Source: Pararhizobium sp. IMCC3301
GTDB lineage: Bacteria > Pseudomonadota > Alphaproteobacteria > Rhizobiales > GCA-2746425
Assembly: GCF_030758315.1 (NCBI RefSeq)
Contig: NZ_CP132336.1
Span: 2,447,001 to 2,511,000, forward strand
Direction of reading: 5' to 3'
Length of the DNA: 64,000 nt
Shown: piece by piece, positions 24,903 to 34,066 of the stretch
Layout: each line of letters opens with the position of its first letter
Position numbering within the stretch: position 1 is the first letter of the stretch
Made by a program: the position numbers and the translations under genes
Notes under the pieces: model-generated
What the model was told of the DNA's origin: nothing
What the model saw: the letters and a program-made list of their open reading frames with translations, nothing else
Database searches by the model: none

Positions 24903-25928
24903 GTGGTTGAATTTTCAAGACGTGTAACAGCGGCCGATATCGCTAAGTCTGCCGGAGTTGCAAAATCGACCGTGTCACTCGCCTTCAGTGCGCCAGAACG
25001 CGTATCCACAAAAACTCGGGATCGCATATTAAACGCTGCAAAGGCAGCTGGTTATACGCCTAATCCAGTCGCGCAAAGTCTCAAGACAGGGCGCAACAAT
25101 ATCGTTGGCCTAATACTTGCAGATTTGACGAACCCTCATAGCGGCTCAGTTTTGGAGCATGTTCAGAAAACGGCTAATGATGTTGGTTATATGGTCATGA
25201 CTGCCACGGCTGCGCATGACCCCAAAAGAGACATCGAGTTTGTTCGCAAATTTGAGCAATTGAATGTACGCGCAGCCATCATAATGCCATCTGGCTCAGA
25301 CGAAAAATATGTCTCCGCGCTCAAAAACAGCTCTATCCGTTTTGTCAGCTACGGCCATAAATTATCAGGCTTGGAATGTGACCATGTTGGGTTGGACAAC
25401 CGCATGGGGATGGAATTACTGGTCCGCCATTTGGTGGATCTTGGCCATCGCCGCATCGGCCATATCGCGGGTAACCAGCGTCAATGGAGCGGCACTGAAA
25501 GGTTTGACGGACTCCGGCAAAGCTTAAAAGATGCCGGTTTGACGTTGGACCAAAATGACTTGGATTTTGGTGAATATGATGAGGATATTTCCTATCGCGC
25601 AGCGCTTAAATTGCTGCGAAATTCGGACCGACCGACGGCACTTGTGACCGCAAACAATGTAACTGCGATAGGGGCGTTGCGTGCCGCAAGAGATCTTCAG
25701 CTTGGTTGCCCGGAAGACATTTCTATTGCGACGATTGACGAAATTCAGTGGGGTGAACTCATATCACCCAAACCAACCTGCGCTGTGCAACCGATTGGAG
25801 ATATGGCAAAGCTTGCTGCGACCTGGCTTATTGAACGACTTGAAGGGGAGAGCGAAACTATTCCTCCACGTTCCGCAGAATTTGCACCACGTCTTGTTGT
25901 GGGTCAGTCAACTGCGGCTTTGAAATAA
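24903..25928 (+). CDS. LacI-family transcriptional regulator of the sulfatase/ABC cluster
   Basis: 341 residues starting at GTG 24903 with GGAG upstream; the nearby ATG is out of frame and stops at once. The LacI helix-turn-helix is VTAADIAKSAGVAKSTVSLA, the hinge is GYTPNPVAQSLKTGRNN, and a periplasmic-binding-protein-like effector domain follows (GLILADLTNPHSG; HLVDLGHRRIGHIAG; ISIATIDEIQWGEL). It is divergent from the transporter operon with two matching operators between them, so control of that operon is a strong inference. The inducer is unknown. Confidence 0.92.
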   Translation: MVEFSRRVTAADIAKSAGVAKSTVSLAFSAPERVSTKTRDRILNAAKAAGYTPNPVAQSLKTGRNNIVGLILADLTNPHSGSVLEHVQKTANDVGYMVMTATAAHDPKRDIEFVRKFEQLNVRAAIIMPSGSDEKYVSALKNSSIRFVSYGHKLSGLECDHVGLDNRMGMELLVRHLVDLGHRRIGHIAGNQRQWSGTERFDGLRQSLKDAGLTLDQNDLDFGEYDEDISYRAALKLLRNSDRPTALVTANNVTAIGALRAARDLQLGCPEDISIATIDEIQWGELISPKPTCAVQPIGDMAKLAATWLIERLEGESETIPPRSAEFAPRLVVGQSTAALK

Positions 25929-25973
25929 AGTTGATAAGAGGCGCTACACACTTCTGAATGGTGTTCTTTTAAT

Positions 25974-26230
25974 TCAATATCTTGGAAGCCGTTTGGTGAT
26001 GATACGGATATTGGCGACAAAGAGCCATGTGATGGCGCTTTCCAGTTTTTTGCCCAGTTTTTTGCCCAGTTTTTTGCCCAGTGCCTGGCCCAGTGCCTGG
26101 CAAAGCGTCTTGACCGCCCAAGCTACACGAAGGTGCGCTCTACAACCCGTCTCCGTGGCAAGACGATGAATTCGTCGGCCTTGTCGGATCGTCTTGTGAT
26201 CTCAAGGTTCCACTCACCAATTTGCTGTTC
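25974..26230 (-). pseudogene. Decayed IS5-family-like transposase C-terminus
   Basis: On the minus strand the DNA reads EWNLEITRRSDKADEFIVLP, then RRRVVERTFV, a TAG stop, LGRSRR, and (after a frame change in a repeat tract) LESAITWLFVANIRIITKRL ending PRY. This matches the RWVVERTFAWLGR and final helix of IS5-type DDE transposases. It has an in-frame stop, a frameshift and an expanded repeat. No N-terminal part is recognisable up to 26417, so it is inactive. The remaining bases to the kinase gene hold only small inverted repeats. Confidence 0.7.
26042..26101. repeat. 12-bp tandem repeats inside the transposase remnant
   Basis: Three copies of CCAGTTTTTTGC (26042-26077) run directly into two copies of CCAGTGCCTGGC (26078-26101), all 12-bp units sharing CCAGT. 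The expansion lies where an intact IS5-type transposase has its RLAKDxE segment. It looks like slippage in dead sequence. Confidence 0.9.
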
Positions 26231-26417
26231 GCCGCGCGGATTTTTCAGGGGTGCACGTCAACAGTATCCAGCAGATGTATTGTGCATTTCTGGATGAAAG
26301 GGTCAATGTCCAGAAGGCTATCTCGCAGCCATTCTAATGTGCTACACCGGCTGAAACCGCCGCCAGTCATGCCATCATGACGGCAGCCATTGAAAACGCG
26401 ATCTGACGGAGATCTGG

Positions 26418-27368
26418 ATGCCGAAACTTAGTATTTGCGGCGAAGCGCTGATTGACTTTGTTCCCTTTGCGGGCACTGAGGGGCAGACCGGATATGCGCC
26501 CAAGCCCGGCGGCTCTCCGTATAATGCCGCCAAGGCAGCCGCCCGCGCCGGAGCTGAGGTCAGTTTTCTCGGGGCGATTTCCAGCGATTTTTTCGGCGAT
26601 CAGCTGAAACAGCATCTGGAGGAGAGCGGGGTCTATTGCGATGCCGTGCCGCGCAGCCGGCATCCCAGTACGCTGGCATTTGTCGATCTGTCGAGTGGCG
26701 ATCCGCGCTACGCGTTTTTCAACAACGGTACCTCGACCTCCAACATGGCGCCCACTGCGGCAATGATGGATCCGAAGCCAGGCGACATTCTGGATGTCGG
26801 ATCAATTTCGCTTATCGATCTGCCCGCAGCCGACAACATTACCGATTTTGCCGTTGCCATGAGCCGGCGGATGATGATTTCGATCGATCCCAATGCCCGC
26901 CCCGGCATGATTGAGGATTGGCCGGCCTGGCACAAGCGCATGGCCCGGCTGCTGGAGATCGCCAGCATCATCAAACTCAGTGTCGAGGATTTGCAGATTA
27001 TCGCGCCGCACCAGAGCGCCGAACAATTTGCAAACCAGCATCTCGCCAAATCAGCTGGCCTGGTCATTATCACCGACGGCCGAGAGGGCGCTACCGGCTA
27101 TACCGGCGCGGCCACCCACACGGCACCGACACCGAAAATTGTTCTGGCTGATACGGTTGGCGCAGGCGATACGCTTATGGGCACCATGCTCGCCTGGATC
27201 TTGGATCAGGGCCTGTCAGATGCCGAGGCATTGCGTAAACTGGATGAAGACGGCCTGACGCAGATGCTGCGTTTTGCCACCAGTGCAGCTGCGATCAATT
27301 GTCAAAGCGTCGGCTGCAACCCACCGACACGAGCAGAAATCAACGCATTTCTTGCCGGCAGCAACTGA
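26418..27368 (+). CDS. PfkB-family carbohydrate kinase (fructokinase-like)
   Basis: A 316-residue ribokinase-fold sugar kinase. It has the N-terminal ICGEALIDFVP, the glycine-rich KPGGSPYNAAKAAARAGAEV substrate motif, and the C-terminal ATP/catalytic motif ADTVGAGDTLMGTML with the base aspartate. GGAG precedes the ATG. Closest in style to bacterial fructokinases. It follows the dead transposase and may once have served the neighbouring sugar cluster; it is on the same strand as the LacI gene but 490 bases away. Confidence 0.9.
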   Translation: MPKLSICGEALIDFVPFAGTEGQTGYAPKPGGSPYNAAKAAARAGAEVSFLGAISSDFFGDQLKQHLEESGVYCDAVPRSRHPSTLAFVDLSSGDPRYAFFNNGTSTSNMAPTAAMMDPKPGDILDVGSISLIDLPAADNITDFAVAMSRRMMISIDPNARPGMIEDWPAWHKRMARLLEIASIIKLSVEDLQIIAPHQSAEQFANQHLAKSAGLVIITDGREGATGYTGAATHTAPTPKIVLADTVGAGDTLMGTMLAWILDQGLSDAEALRKLDEDGLTQMLRFATSAAAINCQSVGCNPPTRAEINAFLAGSN

Positions 27369-27490
27369 CCTGAGGATCGATGACTGAAGCTGGCACATCG
27401 CCTGGCAGCCATCAAACTGTCCATGCTGACCGTAACGGGCGGCATCACTGAAATCGGTTCGCTTTTGCAGATGTGACCGGCATAAGCCCA

Positions 27491-27510
27491 CTCACACTCA
27501 CACTCACACT
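27491..27510. repeat. Short CTCACA microsatellite
   Basis: Three copies of a 6-base CTCACA unit plus a partial copy, in the gap between the kinase and the response regulator. Nothing else is recognisable in 27369-27528. Confidence 0.7.
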
Positions 27511-27528
27511 GCACTCAAACCACACGCG

Positions 27529-28035
27529 CTAAATGACAAATTCGTTTTTGAGAACAGAACCTGGTCGATGTTGCGAAATTGCATCTGCGCATTTGACGGC
27601 CTGGCGTGGTATCGGGCCGAAATACGCGCCATTTTGAATAAATGGCCGTGGATTCTGGATCATGGAAGACAGCCGCTGATAGACCGGCTTTGCAGCAATA
27701 GGCTTGGTCAGCATTTCATGGATGCCAAGGCTTGCAGCATACTCCACATGCTGGCGCTCTGCGTGTGAGGTCACCATGATGACAGGCAGGAAGGGATTGA
27801 CCGCCGTCCTTGTGCGGATCTTGCGCATAACATCCGGGCCTCGCATCGCCGGCATTTCCCAGTCCAGAAACAGAATATCCGGATTCTGACCGTTAATCAC
27901 TGACAGACACTTGGCACCGTCCTCGGCTTCGAAGATTTGGCGGATTCCAAATCCCCGCAGGATCGTGCTCAGCACCTTCCGGAAGAAGGCACTGTCATCG
28001 GCAATTGCGATCGAAAGATCTGATAAATCATACAA
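27529..28035 (-). CDS. Single-domain response regulator (CheY-like)
   Basis: 168 residues from TTG 28035, which has AGGAG about 9 bases upstream; no suitable ATG is in frame near the domain start. The receiver domain has the acidic pair in IAIADDSAFFRKVL, the phosphoacceptor in ILFLDWEMPAMRGPDVM, VIMVTSHAER and the lysine in MLTKPI. The tail NPRPFIQNGAYFGPIPR resembles the YFGPDRR tail common in alphaproteobacterial stand-alone receivers. There is no output domain. It probably relays phosphate to a distant partner; no kinase is adjacent on its strand. Confidence 0.85.
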   Translation of the reverse strand: MYDLSDLSIAIADDSAFFRKVLSTILRGFGIRQIFEAEDGAKCLSVINGQNPDILFLDWEMPAMRGPDVMRKIRTRTAVNPFLPVIMVTSHAERQHVEYAASLGIHEMLTKPIAAKPVYQRLSSMIQNPRPFIQNGAYFGPIPRQAVKCADAISQHRPGSVLKNEFVI

Positions 28036-28158
28036 GCCGGATACTCCTGAACCTGAGCACCCAGTCTGACGGGGAAGCCTTAACACTTCGCATAACCCAA
28101 GCGAATATGCGACAATCAACCGCAGGCGACAGGTGGTCACGAAACGCTGGGCTAGAAT

Positions 28159-29361
28159 TCATCTGACAGGCTGGATTGCAGTGCCGTTTTTGCTCAGCCA
28201 CTTTGTCAGGCCGTCCAGCGCCGTGCGCAAATCATCATGATTGCGGGCAAAGCAGAGACGCATGAAACCGCCACCACCGGGGCCAAAGGCTTCGCCGGGA
28301 GACAAGGCAACACCGACCTCATCAACCAGCCGGATGCCAAGATCGGTCGTATCGGGAAATCCGTTCAGACTGAAAAACAGGTAAAATGCGCCGGATGGCC
28401 GTTCAAACCGGCTCATTCCTGTGGCCGCCAATGCATCGCAGACAATATCACGGCCTGTATGACAGGCTGAGACCTGCGCTTTCAGAAATGCGTCGCCATC
28501 GTTCAATGCTGCAATTGCGGCGCGCTGCATGAAAGCTGCCACGCCCGATGTTGAATACTGAACCAGATTTTCAAAGACCTGTTGCAAAGCGGGCGGCACC
28601 GAAATCCAGCCGATCCGCCAGCCTGTCATCGCCCAGTTTTTTGAAAATGTGTTCACCAGCAGAATCTTATCGGTTGCCTCCATGATGTCATAGAACGACG
28701 CCGCCCGTGTTCCGCTGTAATGGAAAAGGCTGTAAACCTCGTCGGCGATGATCCAGAGGTCATGTTTGCGGGCCAGCTGAAGCAGGGCTTTGAGCAGTGG
28801 TTCATTGGCCACCCAGCCGGTTGGATTGCAGGGCGAATTGATGAAAATCGCCCGCGTGCGCGTGGTGATGGCCGCTTCCAGTGCCTCCGGGTCGAGCGAC
28901 CAGCTATTCTCGGCAAAATTCATCGGCACGCAGACCGGGACAGCACCCATGACTCCCAGCGCTGCCGCGAAATTCGGCCATGCCGGTGTCGGCAGCAGCA
29001 CTTCTGTGCCAGCGCCCGCAACCGCCTGAATGGCCAGTTGAATAGCCTGCATTCCTGAGCCGGTGACGATGAAACGGTCAGCCGGCATGGTGCGGTTGAA
29101 ATGACGCTTGTGATAGGCCGCCAGCGCTTGTCGCAATTCCGGCAGGCCCTTCTGGTGGGTGTAAAAGGTCTCGCCGCGTTCCAACGAGGCTGTTGCGGCC
29201 TTGCAGATAAAGTCCGGTGTTGCCTGGTGGCCCTCTCCGGCCACCAGGGGTATATAAGGTTTTCCGGTGGCCCTGGCATGGTTCATCACCCGCACAATGC
29301 CGCTTTCCGGTGAAGCTGCCGCTTCCGGCCGCAAGGCGTTCAGAAACAAATCTTCTGTCAT
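28159..29361 (-). CDS. Class I/II aminotransferase (aspartate-aminotransferase-like)
   Basis: 400 residues, fold-type-I PLP enzyme. Seen: FYTHQKGLPELRQALAAYHK, VTGSGMQAIQLAIQAVAG (cofactor loop), FINSPCNPTGWVANE, IIADEVYSLF with the PLP aspartate, NTFSKNWAMTGWRIGW with the Schiff-base lysine, and GFMRLCFARN with the carboxylate-binding arginine. I prefer ATG 29361 over the upstream TTG 29373. The substrate could be aspartate or an aromatic or branched amino acid. Confidence 0.9.
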   Translation of the reverse strand: MTEDLFLNALRPEAAASPESGIVRVMNHARATGKPYIPLVAGEGHQATPDFICKAATASLERGETFYTHQKGLPELRQALAAYHKRHFNRTMPADRFIVTGSGMQAIQLAIQAVAGAGTEVLLPTPAWPNFAAALGVMGAVPVCVPMNFAENSWSLDPEALEAAITTRTRAIFINSPCNPTGWVANEPLLKALLQLARKHDLWIIADEVYSLFHYSGTRAASFYDIMEATDKILLVNTFSKNWAMTGWRIGWISVPPALQQVFENLVQYSTSGVAAFMQRAAIAALNDGDAFLKAQVSACHTGRDIVCDALAATGMSRFERPSGAFYLFFSLNGFPDTTDLGIRLVDEVGVALSPGEAFGPGGGGFMRLCFARNHDDLRTALDGLTKWLSKNGTAIQPVR

Positions 29362-29479
29362 ATGTCTGCTCAACTGCGTCAGTTGGAAATGGACGCGGAA
29401 TTCTTGCTTCCTGCCGCAAACCGGTGCGGCTTGGTCCTGTTAGGGTAGGGCGAGGCCTGTCTGGCAGGTGCCGGGTCAA

Positions 29480-29896
29480 TTATTTCGCCGCCAGAATATC
29501 CCGGATTTCTTCCAGAAGAACCTCGTCACGCGGCTTTACTGCCACCGGCGCGGGTTTAGCTTCCTCTTTGCGTTTCATACTGTTGAGGCTGCGCACCACC
29601 AAAAACAGCACGAAAGCAATAATCAGGAAATTGACCGAGGCAGTTATGAAGCTGCCATAGGCCAGCACAGCGCCCTGTTCCTTCGCCGCATCAAGGGTCT
29701 GCGCATCCACCGTGGGCGCAAGACCGATAAAATAGTTGGAAAAATCGATACCACCGGTAATTGCACCGATAACAGGCATAATGACATCATCAACCAGCGA
29801 TTTCACGATCCCGCTGAAGGCGGCGCCGATGATCACGCCAATGGCGAGATCCATGACATTGCCTTTCAAGGCAAATTCTTTGAATTCCTTAAGCAT
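29480..29896 (-). CDS. mscL: Large-conductance mechanosensitive channel MscL
   Basis: 138 residues. The start [20 protein letters not shown] and the pore helix [20 protein letters not shown] are diagnostic of MscL, followed by a periplasmic loop, the second helix [17 protein letters not shown] and a charged cytoplasmic bundle. ATG 29896 has GGGGTG upstream; a longer in-frame start at 30016 is not supported. The channel releases solutes on hypo-osmotic shock. Single gene, divergent from the histidine kinase. Confidence 0.96.
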   Translation of the reverse strand: MLKEFKEFALKGNVMDLAIGVIIGAAFSGIVKSLVDDVIMPVIGAITGGIDFSNYFIGLAPTVDAQTLDAAKEQGAVLAYGSFITASVNFLIIAFVLFLVVRSLNSMKRKEEAKPAPVAVKPRDEVLLEEIRDILAAK

Positions 29897-30071
29897 GGTC
29901 ACCCCTTTGATCTGCGTTTTCGCAATCACAGACCTTTCTCTCAAGCTTGCGAAAAAAGCAAGTGTGGCCATCACCTGTTGAGCGGCCTGCGTGTGAATGA
30001 TCAAATGGCTCGACATTCATAAAACGCGCCCTAGACTGACACCCGGCGTGGGGCCTCTGAAGGAGTAGGGA

Positions 30072-33000
30072 ATGCTGGCCGCTTGGGTCGTCGTTTCGGC
30101 GGCACTGTTTTATATTGTGCTTCTGTTTCTGGTCGCGACCTATGGCGACAGGGCTTCGCGGAATCGATCCGCCCCGACTGCAGGATTCGTCAAACGCTAT
30201 TCCGCACGTCCCACTCTTTATGCGCTCTCTCTGGCTGTATACTGCACCAGTTGGACGTTTTTCGGCTCGGTTGGGCTGGCCGCCAGAACCGGTTGGGATT
30301 TCATTGGCATATACACCGGTCCGATCCTTGTTTTTACGGTTGGATATCCTCTGGTGCGCCATATTGTTGCAGTGTCCAAGGCACAGCGCATTACCTCGGT
30401 TGCAGATTTTATCTCTGCCCGTTACGGCAAAAGCCAGACCGTTGCGATGGTCGCCACACTGATCGCAGTGGTCGGTTCAGTTCCTTATATTGCGTTACAG
30501 TTGAAAGCGGTTTCCTCGTCTCTCGCTGCCACGGTGCTGCAATCCCAGAGCGGCCGCCCAGCGGATCTGTCACTGCCCTTCATTGGAGATATTGCGCTGC
30601 TTGTGGCGGTGGCCATGGCGCTGTTCGCGATCTTGTTCGGCACCCGGCATACCGACGCGACTGAGCACCAGGAAGGGCTGATGCTGGCCGTGGCGACGGA
30701 AAGCCTGGTGAAACTGATCGCCTTTATCAGTGTCGGCGTTTTCGTTCTGACAGTGCTGTTTGATGGTCCTTCAGCCATGCTTCAGGCAGCAGCTGAGGCA
30801 GGCGATATTCTGCCTTTATATGGCTCGCTGAACTGGGGCCAACTGGCAGTTTTTACCCTGCTCAGCAGTATGGCCGTCTTATTGCTGCCCCGGCAATTCC
30901 ATGTCGCTGTGGTCGAGAACAACAACAGGCAGGAGTTGAAGCGCGCCGCCTGGCTGTTTCCGCTCTATCTTGTGGCGATCAATCTGTTTGTCGTGCCGAT
31001 TGCCATTGCCGGGCGTGTCACGCTTGGTCCTGATGTCAGTGGCGATCTGTTTGTGGTGGCACTGCCTCTATCAACCGAATCCGTGTTCTTTGTCATTGCC
31101 GCTTTCATTGGCGGCCTGTCGGCGGCGACTGCAATGGTCATCGTTGCGGCGGTCGCGCTTTCAATCATGATTTCCAATCAGATCGTGCTGCCGGTCCTGT
31201 TGCGCCAGTCTCCGGCACACTTTGCCGGTCGCGACATGACCCAGACCGTTCTGAATGTGCGGCGGGTAGCGATTTTTGCGGTTCTGGCACTGGGCTATCT
31301 GTATTACGAAGTGGCCGGCGACAGCGCAGCACTGGCCTCGATCGGGTTGTTGTCCTTTGCCGCCATTGCCCAATTGGCCCCGGCCTTTCTCGGTGGTCTG
31401 ATCTGGCGCAGGGCGACCGCGCGCGGTGCTGTTGCAGCCATGGTGATCGGCTTTGCCACTTGGTTCTACACATTGCTTCTGCCAAGTTTTGCCAACAGCA
31501 GCCCGGCGCTTGCAACCCTGGTGGCAGAAGGGCCGTTCCAGCAGCTCTGGCTGCGGCCGGAACATCTGTTTGGCAGCCAGTTGCCTCCCCTCACGCACGC
31601 CGTGATCTGGTCGCTGGTCGCTAATATTGTTGGCTTTGTCGTGTTTTCCCTGACCCGCAAACCGTTGCCGCTGGAACGTCTACAGGCAGACAGTTTTGTC
31701 CACAATTCGCTGCCCAATACCGGAACGCTGCTGGCGCATCGCCGGTCCTGGCGCGGCAACGTCACGGTTGAGGAACTGCAGCAGACCATCTCGCGCTATT
31801 TGGGACAAGAGCGCACCCAGCGTGCCTTCAACGCCTATGCCAAAGACAATCGGGTCGATCTGACGCCCTATATTCTGGCCGATTCGGCGCTGGTCACTCA
31901 TTCCGAGCAATTACTCGCCTCGGCCATCGGAGCTGCCTCATCACGCCTGGTTTTTTCCCTGTTGATGCAAAAGGCCGATGCTCAGGGGCGTGTGCCTCTG
32001 GCGCTTCTCGATGATGCTTCCCAGGCGATACAGTATAACAGGGATTTGCTGCAGAGCGCCCTCGACCATGTCTGGCAGGGCATTGCCGTGTTTGATATCA
32101 ATCTGCGCCTGATCTGCTGGAACCAGCATTTCCGCGGCTTTCTGGGCCTGCCGACCGATTTCGGCCAGGTCGGTAAATCATTGGGTGACGTCGTGCGTTA
32201 TGGCGTTGAAAGCGGTCATTACGGCGAGGGCAATCCTGCCAGTATGATTGACAATCGACTGAAACAGATGGTCGAAGCGCCTAATATTTTCGAAGAGACT
32301 TTTCTACCCACCGGGCAGATTCTGGAAGTCCGCACCAACCGCATGCCGGATGGCGGAATTGTCGTGACCTATACCGATGTCAGTGAACGTGCTGCAGGCA
32401 AGCGCAGCCTGGAAGAGGTCAATCAGGCGCTGGAGGAACGCGTCAAGGTGCGCACCGAGGAACTGACCCGGCTGAATGCTCAATTGGAGCAGGCCAGCCG
32501 CATGGCCCATGAGGCCAATATCAGCAAGACCAAGTTTCTCGCTGCTGCCGGGCACGACATTCTGCAGCCGCTCAATGCAGCCCGGCTTTACACAACCGCG
32601 CTGGGCGAGAGTCTGAGCGATGACCGCCATCTTCAGAGCGCCCACAATATTGAAGCCGCGCTAAGTTCGGTCGAGGAAATTCTGAGCGCTCTGCTGGATA
32701 TTTCGCGGCTTGATGCAGGCGGTATGACGGTCGAGCCAACCGTCTTTCCGCTGGATGAGCTGCTTGAGCAATTGCATGTTGAATTCTCGCCTATGGCCGA
32801 AGCAAAATCACTGAGATTCCGATTCATAAAAAGCGGGCTTTTTGTGCGCTCCGACAGGCGCCTGCTAAGGCGATTGCTGCAAAATCTCATATCAAATGCA
32901 ATTAAATACACACCCAGCGGCCGTGTCACTGTGGGCTGCCGACGTGGCTTTCACCGCGCTACCTTGCAAATCTTTGACAGCGGAATTGGCATTCCGATTT

Positions 33001-33653
33001 CCAAGCAGAAAGAGATATTTGGCGAATTTCAGCGGCTTGAATCCGGTATCAGGGCAGCGCCGGGTCTAGGTCTTGGTCTCTCCATAGTCGAGCGGCTGTC
33101 CGATATTCTGGAACATCCGATCGAGCTGGAGTCGCGGCTCGGCAAAGGCACCCGCTTCTCGGTCAGCCTGCCAGTGGCCCGTCCCCTTGGCCTGCCTCAG
33201 ACTGTTGCGCCCAAACCGCCGGCAGCAGTTGCTCATCTGCAAGGTATGCTCGTATTGTGCATCGACAATGAGGCGCAAATTCTGGACGGCATGCGCAAAC
33301 TTCTGGAAGGCTGGGGTTGCCGTGTGCTGACTGCGGCCAATCAGGACCAGGCCAATACAGCGATTGAAGCGCAGCGCCGGCGATCCGGTGATCTGCCGGA
33401 TGCCGTTCTGGTAGATTATCATCTCGACGGCGGCATGCGGGGCGTGGAAGTTCTGGCACGGTTGCGATGGCGCTTTGAAGGCGGCCTGCCCGGTGTGCTG
33501 ATCACCGCAGACAGGACCACCGGAGTAAGCGAAGAGGCGGCAGCCAAGAATATGCCCGTCCTTAATAAGCCGCTGAAACCGGCCGCCCTGCGCGCCGTGC
33601 TGCAACAACTCGCCAAACCGGCCCGACGCGAAACCGCGCCGGCAGCGGAATAG
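30072..33653 (+). CDS. Hybrid sensor histidine kinase with sodium:solute-symporter domain (CrbS-like)
   Basis: 1193 residues. Order: an SSS/PutP-like transmembrane domain of about 12-13 helices (1-535, including YCTSWTFFGSVGLAARTGWD); a linker (540-650); a PAS domain from about 658 (LDHVWQGIAVFDINLRLICW); a coiled coil (775-815); a phosphoacceptor region AAGHDILQPLNAARLY with H828; an ATPase domain with NLISNAIKYTPSG and GLGLGLSIVERL; and a C-terminal receiver with D1115 in VLVDYHLDGG. This is the CrbS/CbrA architecture. In CrbS/CrbR systems it controls acetate use, and the SSS transporter and LuxR-type regulator nearby fit. Whether the SSS domain transports or only senses is unknown. Confidence 0.93.
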   Translation: MLAAWVVVSAALFYIVLLFLVATYGDRASRNRSAPTAGFVKRYSARPTLYALSLAVYCTSWTFFGSVGLAARTGWDFIGIYTGPILVFTVGYPLVRHIVAVSKAQRITSVADFISARYGKSQTVAMVATLIAVVGSVPYIALQLKAVSSSLAATVLQSQSGRPADLSLPFIGDIALLVAVAMALFAILFGTRHTDATEHQEGLMLAVATESLVKLIAFISVGVFVLTVLFDGPSAMLQAAAEAGDILPLYGSLNWGQLAVFTLLSSMAVLLLPRQFHVAVVENNNRQELKRAAWLFPLYLVAINLFVVPIAIAGRVTLGPDVSGDLFVVALPLSTESVFFVIAAFIGGLSAATAMVIVAAVALSIMISNQIVLPVLLRQSPAHFAGRDMTQTVLNVRRVAIFAVLALGYLYYEVAGDSAALASIGLLSFAAIAQLAPAFLGGLIWRRATARGAVAAMVIGFATWFYTLLLPSFANSSPALATLVAEGPFQQLWLRPEHLFGSQLPPLTHAVIWSLVANIVGFVVFSLTRKPLPLERLQADSFVHNSLPNTGTLLAHRRSWRGNVTVEELQQTISRYLGQERTQRAFNAYAKDNRVDLTPYILADSALVTHSEQLLASAIGAASSRLVFSLLMQKADAQGRVPLALLDDASQAIQYNRDLLQSALDHVWQGIAVFDINLRLICWNQHFRGFLGLPTDFGQVGKSLGDVVRYGVESGHYGEGNPASMIDNRLKQMVEAPNIFEETFLPTGQILEVRTNRMPDGGIVVTYTDVSERAAGKRSLEEVNQALEERVKVRTEELTRLNAQLEQASRMAHEANISKTKFLAAAGHDILQPLNAARLYTTALGESLSDDRHLQSAHNIEAALSSVEEILSALLDISRLDAGGMTVEPTVFPLDELLEQLHVEFSPMAEAKSLRFRFIKSGLFVRSDRRLLRRLLQNLISNAIKYTPSGRVTVGCRRGFHRATLQIFDSGIGIPISKQKEIFGEFQRLESGIRAAPGLGLGLSIVERLSDILEHPIELESRLGKGTRFSVSLPVARPLGLPQTVAPKPPAAVAHLQGMLVLCIDNEAQILDGMRKLLEGWGCRVLTAANQDQANTAIEAQRRRSGDLPDAVLVDYHLDGGMRGVEVLARLRWRFEGGLPGVLITADRTTGVSEEAAAKNMPVLNKPLKPAALRAVLQQLAKPARRETAPAAE

Positions 33654-33682
33654 AGCATGTCATGTAATTTTGAAACGCTCTA
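33651..33682. repeat. Intergenic palindromic element between kinase and Lin0512 genes
   Basis: TAGAGC and GCTCTA bracket a 20-base spacer. The left arm includes the kinase stop, the right arm the stop of the convergent Lin0512 gene. The GAAACGCTCTA half also occurs at 10154-10164 and a variant at 18860-18870. It resembles short interspersed intergenic elements of Rhizobiales and may act as a bidirectional terminator. Confidence 0.5.
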
Positions 33683-34066
33683 ATCCTCCGTCCGGCGGGT
33701 GTGTTTGCTCAACTGCCACCGGCCCGGTTGAAGTGGCAAAAACGCTTCTATCGCGGCCGTTGCAATGACATGATGCCCTTGATGATCCGGATCTGCCACA
33801 TCCAGACCGCCTGCAACAACTTCAACATGGGCTGTGCCGCGGGGCAGTTTTGCCCGCACGCGTTCGCGATCAACTGCCTCCGGTTTCCGTACGCCGATAG
33901 TGACCTTCACCTGCAAATCCCGATGTGACAGATCCAGTGTGGAAAACAGCGTCAGTGACGAATGATGAAGAGCGTCTTCGACAGCCCGGCAGGCGGCTTT
34001 GGTGTAATCACCGCCGTACAAATCATTGCCCGATCCCATTTCCAGAATGATGCGCTTTGCCGTCAT
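33680..34066 (-). CDS. Lin0512-family protein, copy 1
   Basis: 128 residues from ATG 34066, overlapping the stop of copy 2 as ATGA. The start KRIILEMGSGNDLYGGDYTK, the middle VKVTIGVRKPEAVD and the end GGLDVADPDHQGHHVIATAA match the Lin0512 family, a short conserved family of unknown function. It shares the KRI-E-G-G, DYT-AA-RA, IGV-PE-VD and GGLDVA-PD-QG pattern with copy 2, so the pair arose by duplication. No membrane segment. It sits between the CrbS-like kinase and the CrbR-like regulator. Confidence 0.8.
   Translation of the reverse strand: MTAKRIILEMGSGNDLYGGDYTKAACRAVEDALHHSSLTLFSTLDLSHRDLQVKVTIGVRKPEAVDRERVRAKLPRGTAHVEVVAGGLDVADPDHQGHHVIATAAIEAFLPLQPGRWQLSKHTRRTED

Noticed and set aside
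26042-26101. 12-bp repeats as a possible CRISPR array
   Set aside because: Units are contiguous without spacers and lie in a transposase remnant.
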